Shown in pieces: positions 1 through 6,336 of a DNA stretch of 6,336 nt. The notes below the pieces were generated by a model, which had not been told where the DNA came from, did not search any database, and saw only the letters and a list, made by a program, of their open reading frames with translations. The stretch lies in contig JAGUUF010000357.1 of NCBI GenBank assembly GCA_020063545.1, positions 1 through 6,336 of the forward strand, read 5' to 3'. A program made the translations under genes and the position numbers. The stretch comes from Cytophagales bacterium. Lineage in GTDB: Bacteria; Bacteroidota; Bacteroidia; Cytophagales; Cyclobacteriaceae. Numbering within the stretch: position 1 is the stretch's first letter; each line of letters starts with the position of its first letter.

Positions 1-1
1 A

Positions 2-2548
2 ACTTCCAACTATCCTGTTTACAAGCCCTTTCTTAAATCATTGCGTATGGTTAACGAGTGTGCCCCGTTTGCTTCCTTCGAGTTCCATTACCAACATGTT
101 ACATGGGGGTATAATCAACTGGTCAGTGTTCCCTGGAAGACAAAATGGGGACAGGACTGGTTTGGCTTCTATAACGGACAAAATGAAAATAAGAACATTC
201 CAACTGTACACTTTTATTCCAATGAAAATGATGGAAGGAGATTGCGTGTCACTCCAATTCCAGGTTTATCATCAACATCCGATTATACAGGGCAAGACCG
301 ATCGGTTTCAACCACGCACCAGGGGTTTGGCGCACTTTCAAAAATTGTATACCCCGAGGGCGGTTTCACCGAAATAGAATATGAACCTCATATTTACTTC
401 GATCCCTCGACCAACGAGGAATTAACGGGAGGAGGCCTGCGGGTAAGAAAAATAAAGACAAACGGAAGTGAAATTGCCTACGGAAAAAGTATTACCACAA
501 ACAATCCGTACCGGGATATTACGAAAGAGTATGAGTACAAAGAGAGCGATGCTGGCGCGTTGAGCAGTGGCAGGCTGGTGGCCCCGGTGAAATTAGCCTA
601 CATTACGCGGACAGCCATACTACGCACGCAGGATAATCTTGGAGAGGGCCCTGAAATTCTTTACGGCCGCGTAAAAGAAAAAATCTCCGGACAAGGAAGC
701 CGTGTATTTGAATATAGCCTACCCGGTGTTTTCCCCGAAACAAACAACAGTGAATGGAAGGCCACCAAAAGTCGGATAGCCCGAAAACCTCAAACACCCT
801 GCATCGAAGAAGGCCAGGTAAAGAATGGCTTTTACACTTTCCCATTCCCCGCTTCGACCAATTACCATTTCAAACGTGGCTTTATGACCCGAATGGCTGA
901 ATATTCAGAAAGCGGTACCCTGGTTCGGGAAAGAACTTACACCCCCTTGATGTTAACATCCAATGCAGCCACCATTAAGGGTATCCGTTTTGAAAAAATT
1001 TCGGATGTGTTTTACTACGGCCAGTATGAGATATTGACGGGAAGGGTTCAGGTGGTAGGCCAGGAAGTAATGAGAGAGTGGAGCGAAGAACCGACAGGGC
1101 AAATCGCCCAATCCACTACTACCTATTCATACAACAGTAATAACATGTTGCAAACTATTACTACCACACTTCCCGATAATTCAATAACGGTAGAGCGGTT
1201 TAAGTACGCAAAGGACTTTGTTTTTACCAATCCACCGACAACCGATACGGCTGCTGTTGCCATTAAAAAACTGAATGATATTTTCCGGCACGGTCAGCTT
1301 ATTGAACGGGTTACCAAGATCACACCGCCTGGCGGAACAGAAACCGTTACGGGTGCACAAATAACGATGTTCCGGAATTTTGGCAACGACCATGTACTTC
1401 CCTATTACATCAAATCGTTGTTGCCGGGTGCGCAACACACCGAAGCTTTTGTCAACGGCTCCCAAAACCTGATTATTGACAGTGATTATCAGACAGTACG
1501 CACGCTGAAAGAATACGACAACAGCAGGTTGCTGCTTACCGAATTTGACGATAAGAAAAATAAAGTAGCTTATCACTATGCCACAGGCCTGGCGATGAAT
1601 GTGGTTACTATCTACAATGCTAAAGCCCAGCAAGCTGTATTTGAAAATTTTGAACGCACCAACAGCTTCGGACTCACTCCGTCCGGGACAGCGACCTATA
1701 CATCAGGGTGGACAGGCAAACGGGCATTGCAGTTGACATCGGGCATTACATTAAACTCTTCAGGATCAGCGCTGATTCAAAAAGGCGAAAGCAAATACCG
1801 GGTATCCTGCTGGGTAAATGCTGGAACTGCAACACAGATTTTTTTCAAGGCAAAGAATGGAAGTACGGTTCAGCAAACCGTTACGCTCAGCAATCCTGTG
1901 AACAACAAGTGGATTTATGTAGAGGGCGTAATGGATATGGCTCCGGTTTCCGTAAACTTCTCCCTTGAAGTAACCAGCAATAACACCATACAAATAGACG
2001 ACATCGTATTTATTCCATTATCAGCACGCATTTCTTCGCAAACATTTAATCCGTTTACGGGTGTTACCTCCGTAAGTGACGACCGTGGAAATTCGGTTGT
2101 TAGCTCCTACGATGATGCCGGAAGGTTGTTGAGCACGTTTGACCGTGAACGAAATCTCATTAACAAGATGGAATATCTTTCACAAAAGCAAATCTCCCCT
2201 TTCGTCAATGCCAATTTTACATCGGCATCTGCTGAAGGTTCAACCACCTGGTATGTAGTGGGTGAGCCGGTGATTTTTACAGCCGGGGCTAATTGCGGCT
2301 CCGGTTATACGTATCAGTGGAAAGTGAATGGTACTCTGCTCCCCACCACAACACCTACGCTGACGTACGCCTTCAGCACTGCAGGTGTTCATGCGGTAGA
2401 GCTAAAAGTTACCGATGGCGCAGGAAATTCATCTGCGTTCACGGCAAACATTACTGTTCAGGAAGGTAATTGCACGACTTGCCACCCGCCCAATGGCCCA
2501 TGTGGAACAGGATGTTACTGGAGCGGGTTTGAGTGTGTTTGTCAATAA
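2..2548 (+). CDS. Large RHS/YD-repeat-type surface protein, 5'-truncated by window edge
   Basis: The frame is open from the left edge (first whole codon at 2) to TAA at 2546-2548, giving 848 visible residues. The TTG at 41 is not a credible start: upstream codons are open, and the family-like sequence before the conserved WGQDWFGFYNG block (about residues 49-59) reads straight through. Numbering from position 2, I see a YPEGG element in a beta-rich stretch (109-130), GGGLRVRKI (143-151), an FKRGFMTR segment near 290-297, a YD-like element near 505, a jelly-roll/carbohydrate-binding-like module (546-672), a clear YDDAGRLLSTFD repeat (703-714), a PKD-like domain (735-822) and a six-cysteine tail (824-848). 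This matches Bacteroidota RHS-repeat surface proteins in style. It is probably exported, but the N-terminus is not visible. No typical RHS core or toxin domain ends the protein. It heads a probable three-gene transcription unit. Substrate and partner are unknown; the family call is firm and the function open. Confidence 0.92.
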   Translation, partial: TSNYPVYKPFLKSLRMVNECAPFASFEFHYQHVTWGYNQLVSVPWKTKWGQDWFGFYNGQNENKNIPTVHFYSNENDGRRLRVTPIPGLSSTSDYTGQDRSVSTTHQGFGALSKIVYPEGGFTEIEYEPHIYFDPSTNEELTGGGLRVRKIKTNGSEIAYGKSITTNNPYRDITKEYEYKESDAGALSSGRLVAPVKLAYITRTAILRTQDNLGEGPEILYGRVKEKISGQGSRVFEYSLPGVFPETNNSEWKATKSRIARKPQTPCIEEGQVKNGFYTFPFPASTNYHFKRGFMTRMAEYSESGTLVRERTYTPLMLTSNAATIKGIRFEKISDVFYYGQYEILTGRVQVVGQEVMREWSEEPTGQIAQSTTTYSYNSNNMLQTITTTLPDNSITVERFKYAKDFVFTNPPTTDTAAVAIKKLNDIFRHGQLIERVTKITPPGGTETVTGAQITMFRNFGNDHVLPYYIKSLLPGAQHTEAFVNGSQNLIIDSDYQTVRTLKEYDNSRLLLTEFDDKKNKVAYHYATGLAMNVVTIYNAKAQQAVFENFERTNSFGLTPSGTATYTSGWTGKRALQLTSGITLNSSGSALIQKGESKYRVSCWVNAGTATQIFFKAKNGSTVQQTVTLSNPVNNKWIYVEGVMDMAPVSVNFSLEVTSNNTIQIDDIVFIPLSARISSQTFNPFTGVTSVSDDRGNSVVSSYDDAGRLLSTFDRERNLINKMEYLSQKQISPFVNANFTSASAEGSTTWYVVGEPVIFTAGANCGSGYTYQWKVNGTLLPTTTPTLTYAFSTAGVHAVELKVTDGAGNSSAFTANITVQEGNCTTCHPPNGPCGTGCYWSGFECVCQ
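1637..2017 (+). other. Jelly-roll / carbohydrate-binding-like module inside the first protein
   Basis: Residues 546-672 of the first protein begin VFENFERTNSFG and end IQIDDIVFIP. An opening 'FENFE' strand, a middle stretch of the type 'YRVSCWVNAG', an 'NKWIYVEGVMDM' strand and a closing 'I-x-I-D-D-I' strand are the usual outline of CBM-like (CBM4/CBM6/discoidin-type) beta sandwiches. The module sits between YD-type sequence upstream (near residue 505) and a YD repeat downstream (703-714), so it looks inserted into the RHS-like scaffold. Ligand binding cannot be read from sequence. The assignment rests on pattern recognition only. Confidence 0.55.
2204..2467 (+). other. PKD-like domain near the C-terminus of the first protein
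   Basis: Residues 735-822 follow a PKD outline: a 'VGEPVIFTAG' first strand, 'YTYQWKVNG', then 'YAFSTAGVHAVELKVTDGAG' and a final 'ANITVQ' strand. PKD domains are Ig-fold spacers of extracellular proteins, so this supports surface or secreted location. The usual 'W-D-F-G-D-G' core is replaced by 'YQWKVNG', as is common in Bacteroidota variants. It is followed directly by the cysteine-rich tail. Confidence 0.75.
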
Positions 2549-2564
2549 CCTCTTTAAACTAACC

Positions 2565-2581
2565 TTATTCAAAAAGAATAA
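2565..2581 (+). promoter_or_regulatory. Short AT-rich inverted repeat before the small gene
   Basis: TTATTC (2565-2570) and GAATAA (2576-2581) are perfect reverse complements around an A5 loop, lying 12 bp before the start codon at 2594 within the 45 bp intergenic gap. The stem is only six AT-rich pairs and there is no following T-tract, so it is not a convincing terminator. It could be a weak mRNA structure near the ribosome entry site, or chance. Confidence 0.2.
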
Positions 2582-2593
2582 CGAAAGAATGAC

Positions 2594-3034
2594 ATGAAAA
2601 CAACGATGCATAGTTTAACGGAAAAATCTGTACTCCTTTCAGTATTACTTCTCTTCCTTGCGTTGCCCTGCTTATCCCAGAACATCCTGACATCAAACCT
2701 GATTTGGGAAACAGACCAAGTAACCGATCTTCAAAACCAGATTACCACGGCCTACAAAGCCAAATTCAAAACCAGTGCAAGCCGGTCGGTGGAGTGGATA
2801 CAGCGGAAAGATCAGATGAACACACGGTATGAGATAACCGCCACGGAAGGTAGTTGGAATGACATTTCAAAACCGGGCTCAATTACATACCTGTTATCCA
2901 GAAACGACAAGGTTGTTAAAATGACAATTGAGAAAAATGCAACGGGAACATTTATCACGCTGGCCTTTAGTGTTCAGGGAGAATTTACTTCCCAGCAAAA
3001 GTTCCATGTTCAATCGGTTCAACCTGAAAATTAG
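2594..3034 (+). CDS. Small exported protein of unknown family between two RHS-type genes
   Basis: This 146-residue protein starts at ATG 2594 and ends at TAG 3032-3034. The start is chosen because it directly precedes a good signal peptide: Lys2 and Lys11, a hydrophobic core at residues 12-24, and likely cleavage in CLS-Q (after Ser28). Gln at the first mature position is typical of Bacteroidota. Cys26 is preceded by Pro, so it does not fit a lipobox and a lipoprotein is unlikely. The mature part of about 118 residues has no cysteines and no membrane segment. It looks beta-rich, with WETDQVTDLQNQITTAYKAKF near its start and YEITATEG, ITYLLSRNDKVVKMTIEK and FITLAFSVQG strands later. I do not recognise a named domain. 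It lies 45 bp after the first RHS-type gene and 8 bp before the next, so it is probably co-transcribed and may be an accessory or chaperone-like partner. That role is inference. No clear Shine-Dalgarno site is seen, as usual in Bacteroidota. Confidence 0.87.
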   Translation: MKTTMHSLTEKSVLLSVLLLFLALPCLSQNILTSNLIWETDQVTDLQNQITTAYKAKFKTSASRSVEWIQRKDQMNTRYEITATEGSWNDISKPGSITYLLSRNDKVVKMTIEKNATGTFITLAFSVQGEFTSQQKFHVQSVQPEN

Positions 3035-3042
3035 TTACGGAT

Positions 3043-6000
3043 ATGATGAACACTTTACTTAAAAGATTTCTATACACATCATTGGTTCTATTCGCACCGG
3101 CACAAGTAGTTGCCCAATATACGAATGATCATTATATCAACTTTAATATTACCGGCCCCACATCCGTATGCCCGGATGGAACCACAACCTACTCGTACAC
3201 TGGCCCTATTGCAGGGTTACAATGGTCAGTCAGTGGCGGGGAGTTTGTGGGTTCAAGTTATGGGAGCAGTGTATCTGTCCGCTGGTCAAGCGCATCAGGA
3301 TCGCTGTCAGCTTCCGGAACAGAAACCGTGCAGGATTGCTGGTATGAGCCGGATATTTGGCCACCTGTTATGTATTGTAATACGGATAATTACCATTACA
3401 CATCAAATCCATTTAACATTACAAGTTCAGCCGTTACCTTTCAGGTAGGTGGCGGGGGCGATGTTTGTGCCGTATCGCCAACCGGTGTCAGCATTACCTT
3501 GAGCGGCTCCCAGCTTAATCACGCGTACCAATTAAAACGAAACGGCAGCACCAACGTAGGCGCTCCTCTTTCAGGTACTGGCAATGCACTTACCTGGAGC
3601 AATCTGGTTACGCCCGGAACATATACCGTTCATAACGGAACCTGCCCTGCGCAAATGACGGGCTCTGCATCGATTACAGCAGTTCCCAATACCGTTAGCG
3701 GTGTACTTTCGGCCACAGCCAACATGGGTGCAGGCACAATCAGTTTAGCGCTTAGCGGCCAAACCGGTTCAGTTGTGCGATGGGAACAGAATTCCGGAAG
3801 CGGGTGGTCAGCGATCACGCATACCGCAACTTACTATACAGTTACCCTCTCGAACCTGAACGGCAATACGCACTTCAGGGCAATAGTTAAAAGCGGCCCA
3901 TGCGCGGAGAGCCAGACACCGGCTGTTCTGATTGCAGTGAAATACCTGGCCTATGCGTCTTCGGTTCAATTATTGGCAGACGCGACTTCCGCCTATCAGT
4001 GGTACAAGGATGGTGCAATTATTTCCGGGGCAACGCAACAAACGTATATGGCAACTGAACAGGGCGCCTACACGGTGAAGGTTCCATCAAGCGGGTTAAC
4101 TACCGGGGTATTCGCGGTTTACCCGTTGCTTTCCAACCAGGCGCAAAAAGTAAACGCTGTAAGTTCTATTACCATTTTAAAGAAAGGTGTTACCGAAGCA
4201 ACTTCCCTGTATACCTTGCAGCCGCATGAAATCAGCCAGTCAGTTGTTTATCATGATGCCATGGGCAGGCCATTTCAAAGCATTGCCGTTGGCGCATCTC
4301 CTTCCGGCTTTGACATCGTTGGTGCATCAGGGCCCGGCAGGCAGGGACTTACCGACACAACGTTTCTGCCGTATGTTGTAACAACAAAAACCGGAACGTA
4401 CAGACCAACCGCGCTTCGCGGTATAAATGGGCAGTATACTTCAAGCGAACAATACCAGTTTTACCAAGGCACCTCGAAAGTTGTTGTTGACAATTATCCA
4501 TTTGCACGTACTTTCTATCGGAACACACCCGATGCCAAAGTAATTGAACAAGGCGCACCCGGTGCGGACTGGCAGCCCGGCAGCAATCACACAGTACGCA
4601 ATACATCAACCTGGAACAACCAAACCGCTTACCGCGTGCGTTACTGGAAAGCTGACGGTACTACCAATTCAAACTATCCCGACAATTCGGTGGCCGTAAA
4701 CATCATTACCGATGAAAACAATAACAAGGTAAGAACCTTTACCAATGCGCTTGGGCAAACCGTGCTTAAACAAGTGCAGATTGATGAAACCCTGGAAGGC
4801 GTTTCCACGGCCTGGCTTGAAACGTATTATATTTACGATGAACTGGGCCGGTTGAAATACATCGTCCCGCCAAAGGCCATGAAAGTGCTGGGCACAGGAA
4901 CCTCATTAAATGCCAACGCCAGTTCCGTATCGGAATTGATTTACAAGTACACCTACGACAGTAAGGGCAGGCTGCAAATAAAAAAAGAACCCGGAGCTAC
5001 AGAACAACATTTTGTTTATGATAATCTTGACAGATTGGTATTTACTCAAGACGGAAATTTAAGAAGCCAGAACCGGTGGACATTTGTGAGGTTTGATAAG
5101 TACAACCGCCCAGTTTATACCGGTGTGTATAACCGCAATGTTACCCGTGCTGTGCTGCAGGGCGAAATGGATGCGCGTAATTACGACACCGAGCCTTACT
5201 ATGAAGTTGAACAGGTCAATGCAACCTATCATGGCTACAGCAACCAGGTGTACCCTACCACCAATTTAACTGTACTAACCGTAAACTACTACGACCATTA
5301 CGATTTTGACCGCAACGGTTCGCCCGATTACAATTACGACAACACACACCTTGAAGGCCAGGAGAGCACGGCTTCTTCCGCTACGCGCGGCATGCCCACC
5401 GGCAGCAAGCGGGTTACGATAAATGAAGCAGGTAATGTTACCACCACCTGGCTGGTGAGTGTAGTATTTTATGATGCCTACGACCGCCCCATTCAAACGT
5501 TAAGCAACAACCACCTGTACACCACGGTGGCCGATAAGGGCACCGTTGCTTATGACTTCACCAAAGTTGTAAAAATAAAATCCACCCACTACCAGGATGC
5601 AGCTACCTCGGTAACCCTTACCGACTGGAACGATTACGACCATGCCGGCCGGGTGTTGAAAACCTACCGGCAGATCAATAATGAAAACCCTGTTACGGTT
5701 GCCCGTTACGAATACAATGCACTGGGCCAACTGGTAGACAAAAAACTGCACAACACGGGTGGAGAAAACTTTTTGCAAAGTGTGGATTACCGGTACACCA
5801 TTCGCGGATGGCTGAAATCAATTAACAATGCACAACTGGTGACCGGTAATGGCAATGATGAAACCAATGACTACTTCGGCATGGAACTGGTATATAATAC
5901 AGCAGAGGGCGGACTAGGCAACACACAATATTACAATGGCAACATCAGCGCTATAAAGTGGAAAGGCCCGGGCCAAAGTGCTGGCGCCCAAGATCAGCGC

Positions 6001-6336
6001 AGTTACAAATACAGTTACGATAAAAGCGACCGCCTGAAAACCGCCACCTTCCAGGCACACAACGGTCCCGCATCTGGCGGGATATGGAGCAAAGAAGTAA
6101 ACACCCTCAACGAAAGCCTCACCTACGACCACAATGGGAACATTAAAACCCTGCTGCGCAACCAAAACCAGCGCGGCCTTAGCGGCACAACGGTAACCAG
6201 TACTGCCCAAACCATCGACAACCTCACCTACACCTATGCCAGCAACTACAACCGCCTGACGAAAGTGGAAGATGCCACCGGTAATGCAGCAGGTTTTAAA
6301 AACGGGGCCAATGTTACCACCGAATATACCTACACC
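3043..6336 (+). CDS. DUF6443-type RHS repeat surface protein, 3'-truncated by window edge
   Basis: An uninterrupted frame of 1098 codons runs from ATG 3043 (a second in-frame ATG is at 3046) to the last base, with no stop. Residues 1-24 form a signal peptide (Lys7-Arg8, hydrophobic core, VVA-Q cleavage). Four Ig/PKD-like modules follow: about 36-98 (ITGPTSVCPDG, W61, W81), 131-214 (YQLKRNG, GTYTV), 217-299 (W247, W255, FRAIVKSGPC) and 303-347 (YQWYKDG, GAYTV). Residues about 385-520 resemble DUF6443: YHDAMGRPFQS, ASPSGFDIV, FLPYV, and IEQGAPGADWQPG at 501-513. RHS/YD elements then continue to the edge, including YDELGRL (598-604), YDNLDRL (659-665), YDHAGRVL (865-872), YTIRGWLKSIN (918-928) and YDHNGN (1028-1033). 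Related Bacteroidota proteins usually continue into an RHS core and a variable C-terminus, which is not visible here. It is probably exported to the surface. It starts 8 bp after the small gene, suggesting co-transcription. The family call is firm; toxin, adhesin or other role is undetermined. Confidence 0.95.
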   Translation, partial: MMNTLLKRFLYTSLVLFAPAQVVAQYTNDHYINFNITGPTSVCPDGTTTYSYTGPIAGLQWSVSGGEFVGSSYGSSVSVRWSSASGSLSASGTETVQDCWYEPDIWPPVMYCNTDNYHYTSNPFNITSSAVTFQVGGGGDVCAVSPTGVSITLSGSQLNHAYQLKRNGSTNVGAPLSGTGNALTWSNLVTPGTYTVHNGTCPAQMTGSASITAVPNTVSGVLSATANMGAGTISLALSGQTGSVVRWEQNSGSGWSAITHTATYYTVTLSNLNGNTHFRAIVKSGPCAESQTPAVLIAVKYLAYASSVQLLADATSAYQWYKDGAIISGATQQTYMATEQGAYTVKVPSSGLTTGVFAVYPLLSNQAQKVNAVSSITILKKGVTEATSLYTLQPHEISQSVVYHDAMGRPFQSIAVGASPSGFDIVGASGPGRQGLTDTTFLPYVVTTKTGTYRPTALRGINGQYTSSEQYQFYQGTSKVVVDNYPFARTFYRNTPDAKVIEQGAPGADWQPGSNHTVRNTSTWNNQTAYRVRYWKADGTTNSNYPDNSVAVNIITDENNNKVRTFTNALGQTVLKQVQIDETLEGVSTAWLETYYIYDELGRLKYIVPPKAMKVLGTGTSLNANASSVSELIYKYTYDSKGRLQIKKEPGATEQHFVYDNLDRLVFTQDGNLRSQNRWTFVRFDKYNRPVYTGVYNRNVTRAVLQGEMDARNYDTEPYYEVEQVNATYHGYSNQVYPTTNLTVLTVNYYDHYDFDRNGSPDYNYDNTHLEGQESTASSATRGMPTGSKRVTINEAGNVTTTWLVSVVFYDAYDRPIQTLSNNHLYTTVADKGTVAYDFTKVVKIKSTHYQDAATSVTLTDWNDYDHAGRVLKTYRQINNENPVTVARYEYNALGQLVDKKLHNTGGENFLQSVDYRYTIRGWLKSINNAQLVTGNGNDETNDYFGMELVYNTAEGGLGNTQYYNGNISAIKWKGPGQSAGAQDQRSYKYSYDKSDRLKTATFQAHNGPASGGIWSKEVNTLNESLTYDHNGNIKTLLRNQNQRGLSGTTVTSTAQTIDNLTYTYASNYNRLTKVEDATGNAAGFKNGANVTTEYTYT
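3148..4083 (+). repeat. Tandem array of four PKD/Ig-like modules in the third protein
   Basis: Four successive beta-sandwich modules occupy residues about 36-347. The first resembles the Bacteroidota PKD-like type (GPTSVCPDG, LQWSVSGG, SVSVRW). The second carries YQLKRNG and GTYTV with Cys142 and Cys201. The third carries VVRWEQNSGSGW and FRAIVKSGPC. The fourth carries YQWYKDGAIISGATQQTY and GAYTVKV. They are divergent in sequence, not recent duplicates. Such arrays act as stalks that hold the distal part of a protein away from the cell surface. This is established for the fold class and inferred here. Confidence 0.7.
4834..6336 (+). repeat. RHS/YD repeat region of the third protein, continuing past the window
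   Basis: From residue 598 on, degenerate YD-type repeats recur with the pattern Y-D-x-x-x-R-[LPV]: YDELGRL, YDSKGRL, YDNLDRL, FDKYNRP, YDAYDRP, YDHAGRV, YNALGQL, YDKSDRL, YDHNGNI. The Bacteroidota signature YTIRGWLKSIN is at 918-928, followed by DYFGMELVYN (943-952) and YYNGNISAIKW (963-973). In solved RHS/YD proteins such repeats wrap into a hollow beta-shell. The last visible residues, EYTYT, look like the beginning of another Y-x-Y-D repeat, so the array is cut by the window and not ended by the gene. Confidence 0.88.

Noticed and set aside
41..49. TTG at 41 (or ATG at 47) as the true start of the first gene.
   Set aside because: The frame is open to the window edge, and sequence upstream of the conserved WGQDWFGFYNG block continues in family style. 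The gene is cut by the window.
1181..1633. A 150-residue frame on the minus strand.
   Set aside because: It lies wholly within the first gene and has no recognisable domain. The plus-strand frame is continuous with clear family motifs, so this is a shadow.
2538..2568. Possible Bacteroidota promoter (TTTG at 2538-2541 with TAACCTTA at 2560-2567).
   Set aside because: The -7 element departs from TAnnTTTG at two key positions and lies partly over the end of the first gene. Too weak to annotate.
2594..2681. Reading the small protein as a lipoprotein anchored through Cys26.
   Set aside because: The residues before the cysteine are Ala-Leu-Pro. Pro at -1 does not fit a lipobox, while CLS-Q fits ordinary signal peptidase cleavage.
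3110..3448. A 112-residue plus-strand frame overlapping the start of the third gene.
   Set aside because: It lacks a plausible signal or domain and overlaps the PKD-like module encoded in the main frame. It is a shadow.
5914..6210. Minus-strand frames over the 3' part of the third gene (for example 5914-6210, 5500-5778 and 5275-5496) with hydrophobic stretches.
   Set aside because: Their Val/Ile-rich look is the reverse complement of Tyr/Asn/Asp/Thr codons in the RHS repeats. They match no known protein type.
5434..6321. The 12-mer AATGTTACCACC occurs at 5434-5445 and 6310-6321.
   Set aside because: Both copies encode Asn-Val-Thr-Thr in the same gene with common codons. The match does not extend, so it is likely chance and shared composition.

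Overview
The window looks like a piece of a Bacteroidota chromosome, most plausibly from a Cytophagales/Chitinophagales-like environmental bacterium. This is inferred from protein style, since no taxonomic marker gene is present. The clues are very long exported proteins built from PKD/Ig-like modules and RHS/YD elements, a DUF6443-type segment, the 'IRGW' motif typical of Bacteroidota RHS proteins, predicted signal-peptide cleavage just before Gln, and no clear Shine-Dalgarno sequences. GC content, counted by eye on a few lines, is in the high 40s to low 50s percent.

Layout: three genes, all on the + strand and tightly packed. (1) Positions 2-2548 hold the 3' part of a large surface-protein gene whose beginning lies left of the window. 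It encodes YD/RHS-like beta-rich sequence, an embedded jelly-roll-like module, a PKD-like domain and a short six-cysteine tail. (2) After 45 bp, positions 2594-3034 encode a small exported protein of 146 residues that belongs to no family I recognise. (3) After only 8 bp, an open frame of 1098 codons starts at 3043 and runs off the right edge without a stop. It encodes a signal peptide, four PKD/Ig-like modules, a DUF6443-type segment and a long RHS/YD region. Because it has no stop codon in the window, a stop-to-stop ORF search can miss it, yet it covers more than half of the window.

How they may work together: the spacing and shared orientation suggest one transcript. Two giant, probably cell-surface or secreted RHS-type proteins flank a small secreted protein. 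RHS/YD proteins form beta-cocoon shells that in other systems enclose a C-terminal toxin or act in adhesion and contact-dependent competition. The hypervariable C-terminus of the third gene, which would show whether this is a polymorphic toxin, lies outside the window, so that role stays inference. No RNA genes, mobile elements, CRISPR arrays or convincing promoters or terminators were seen, and there is no gene-free stretch longer than 45 bp.
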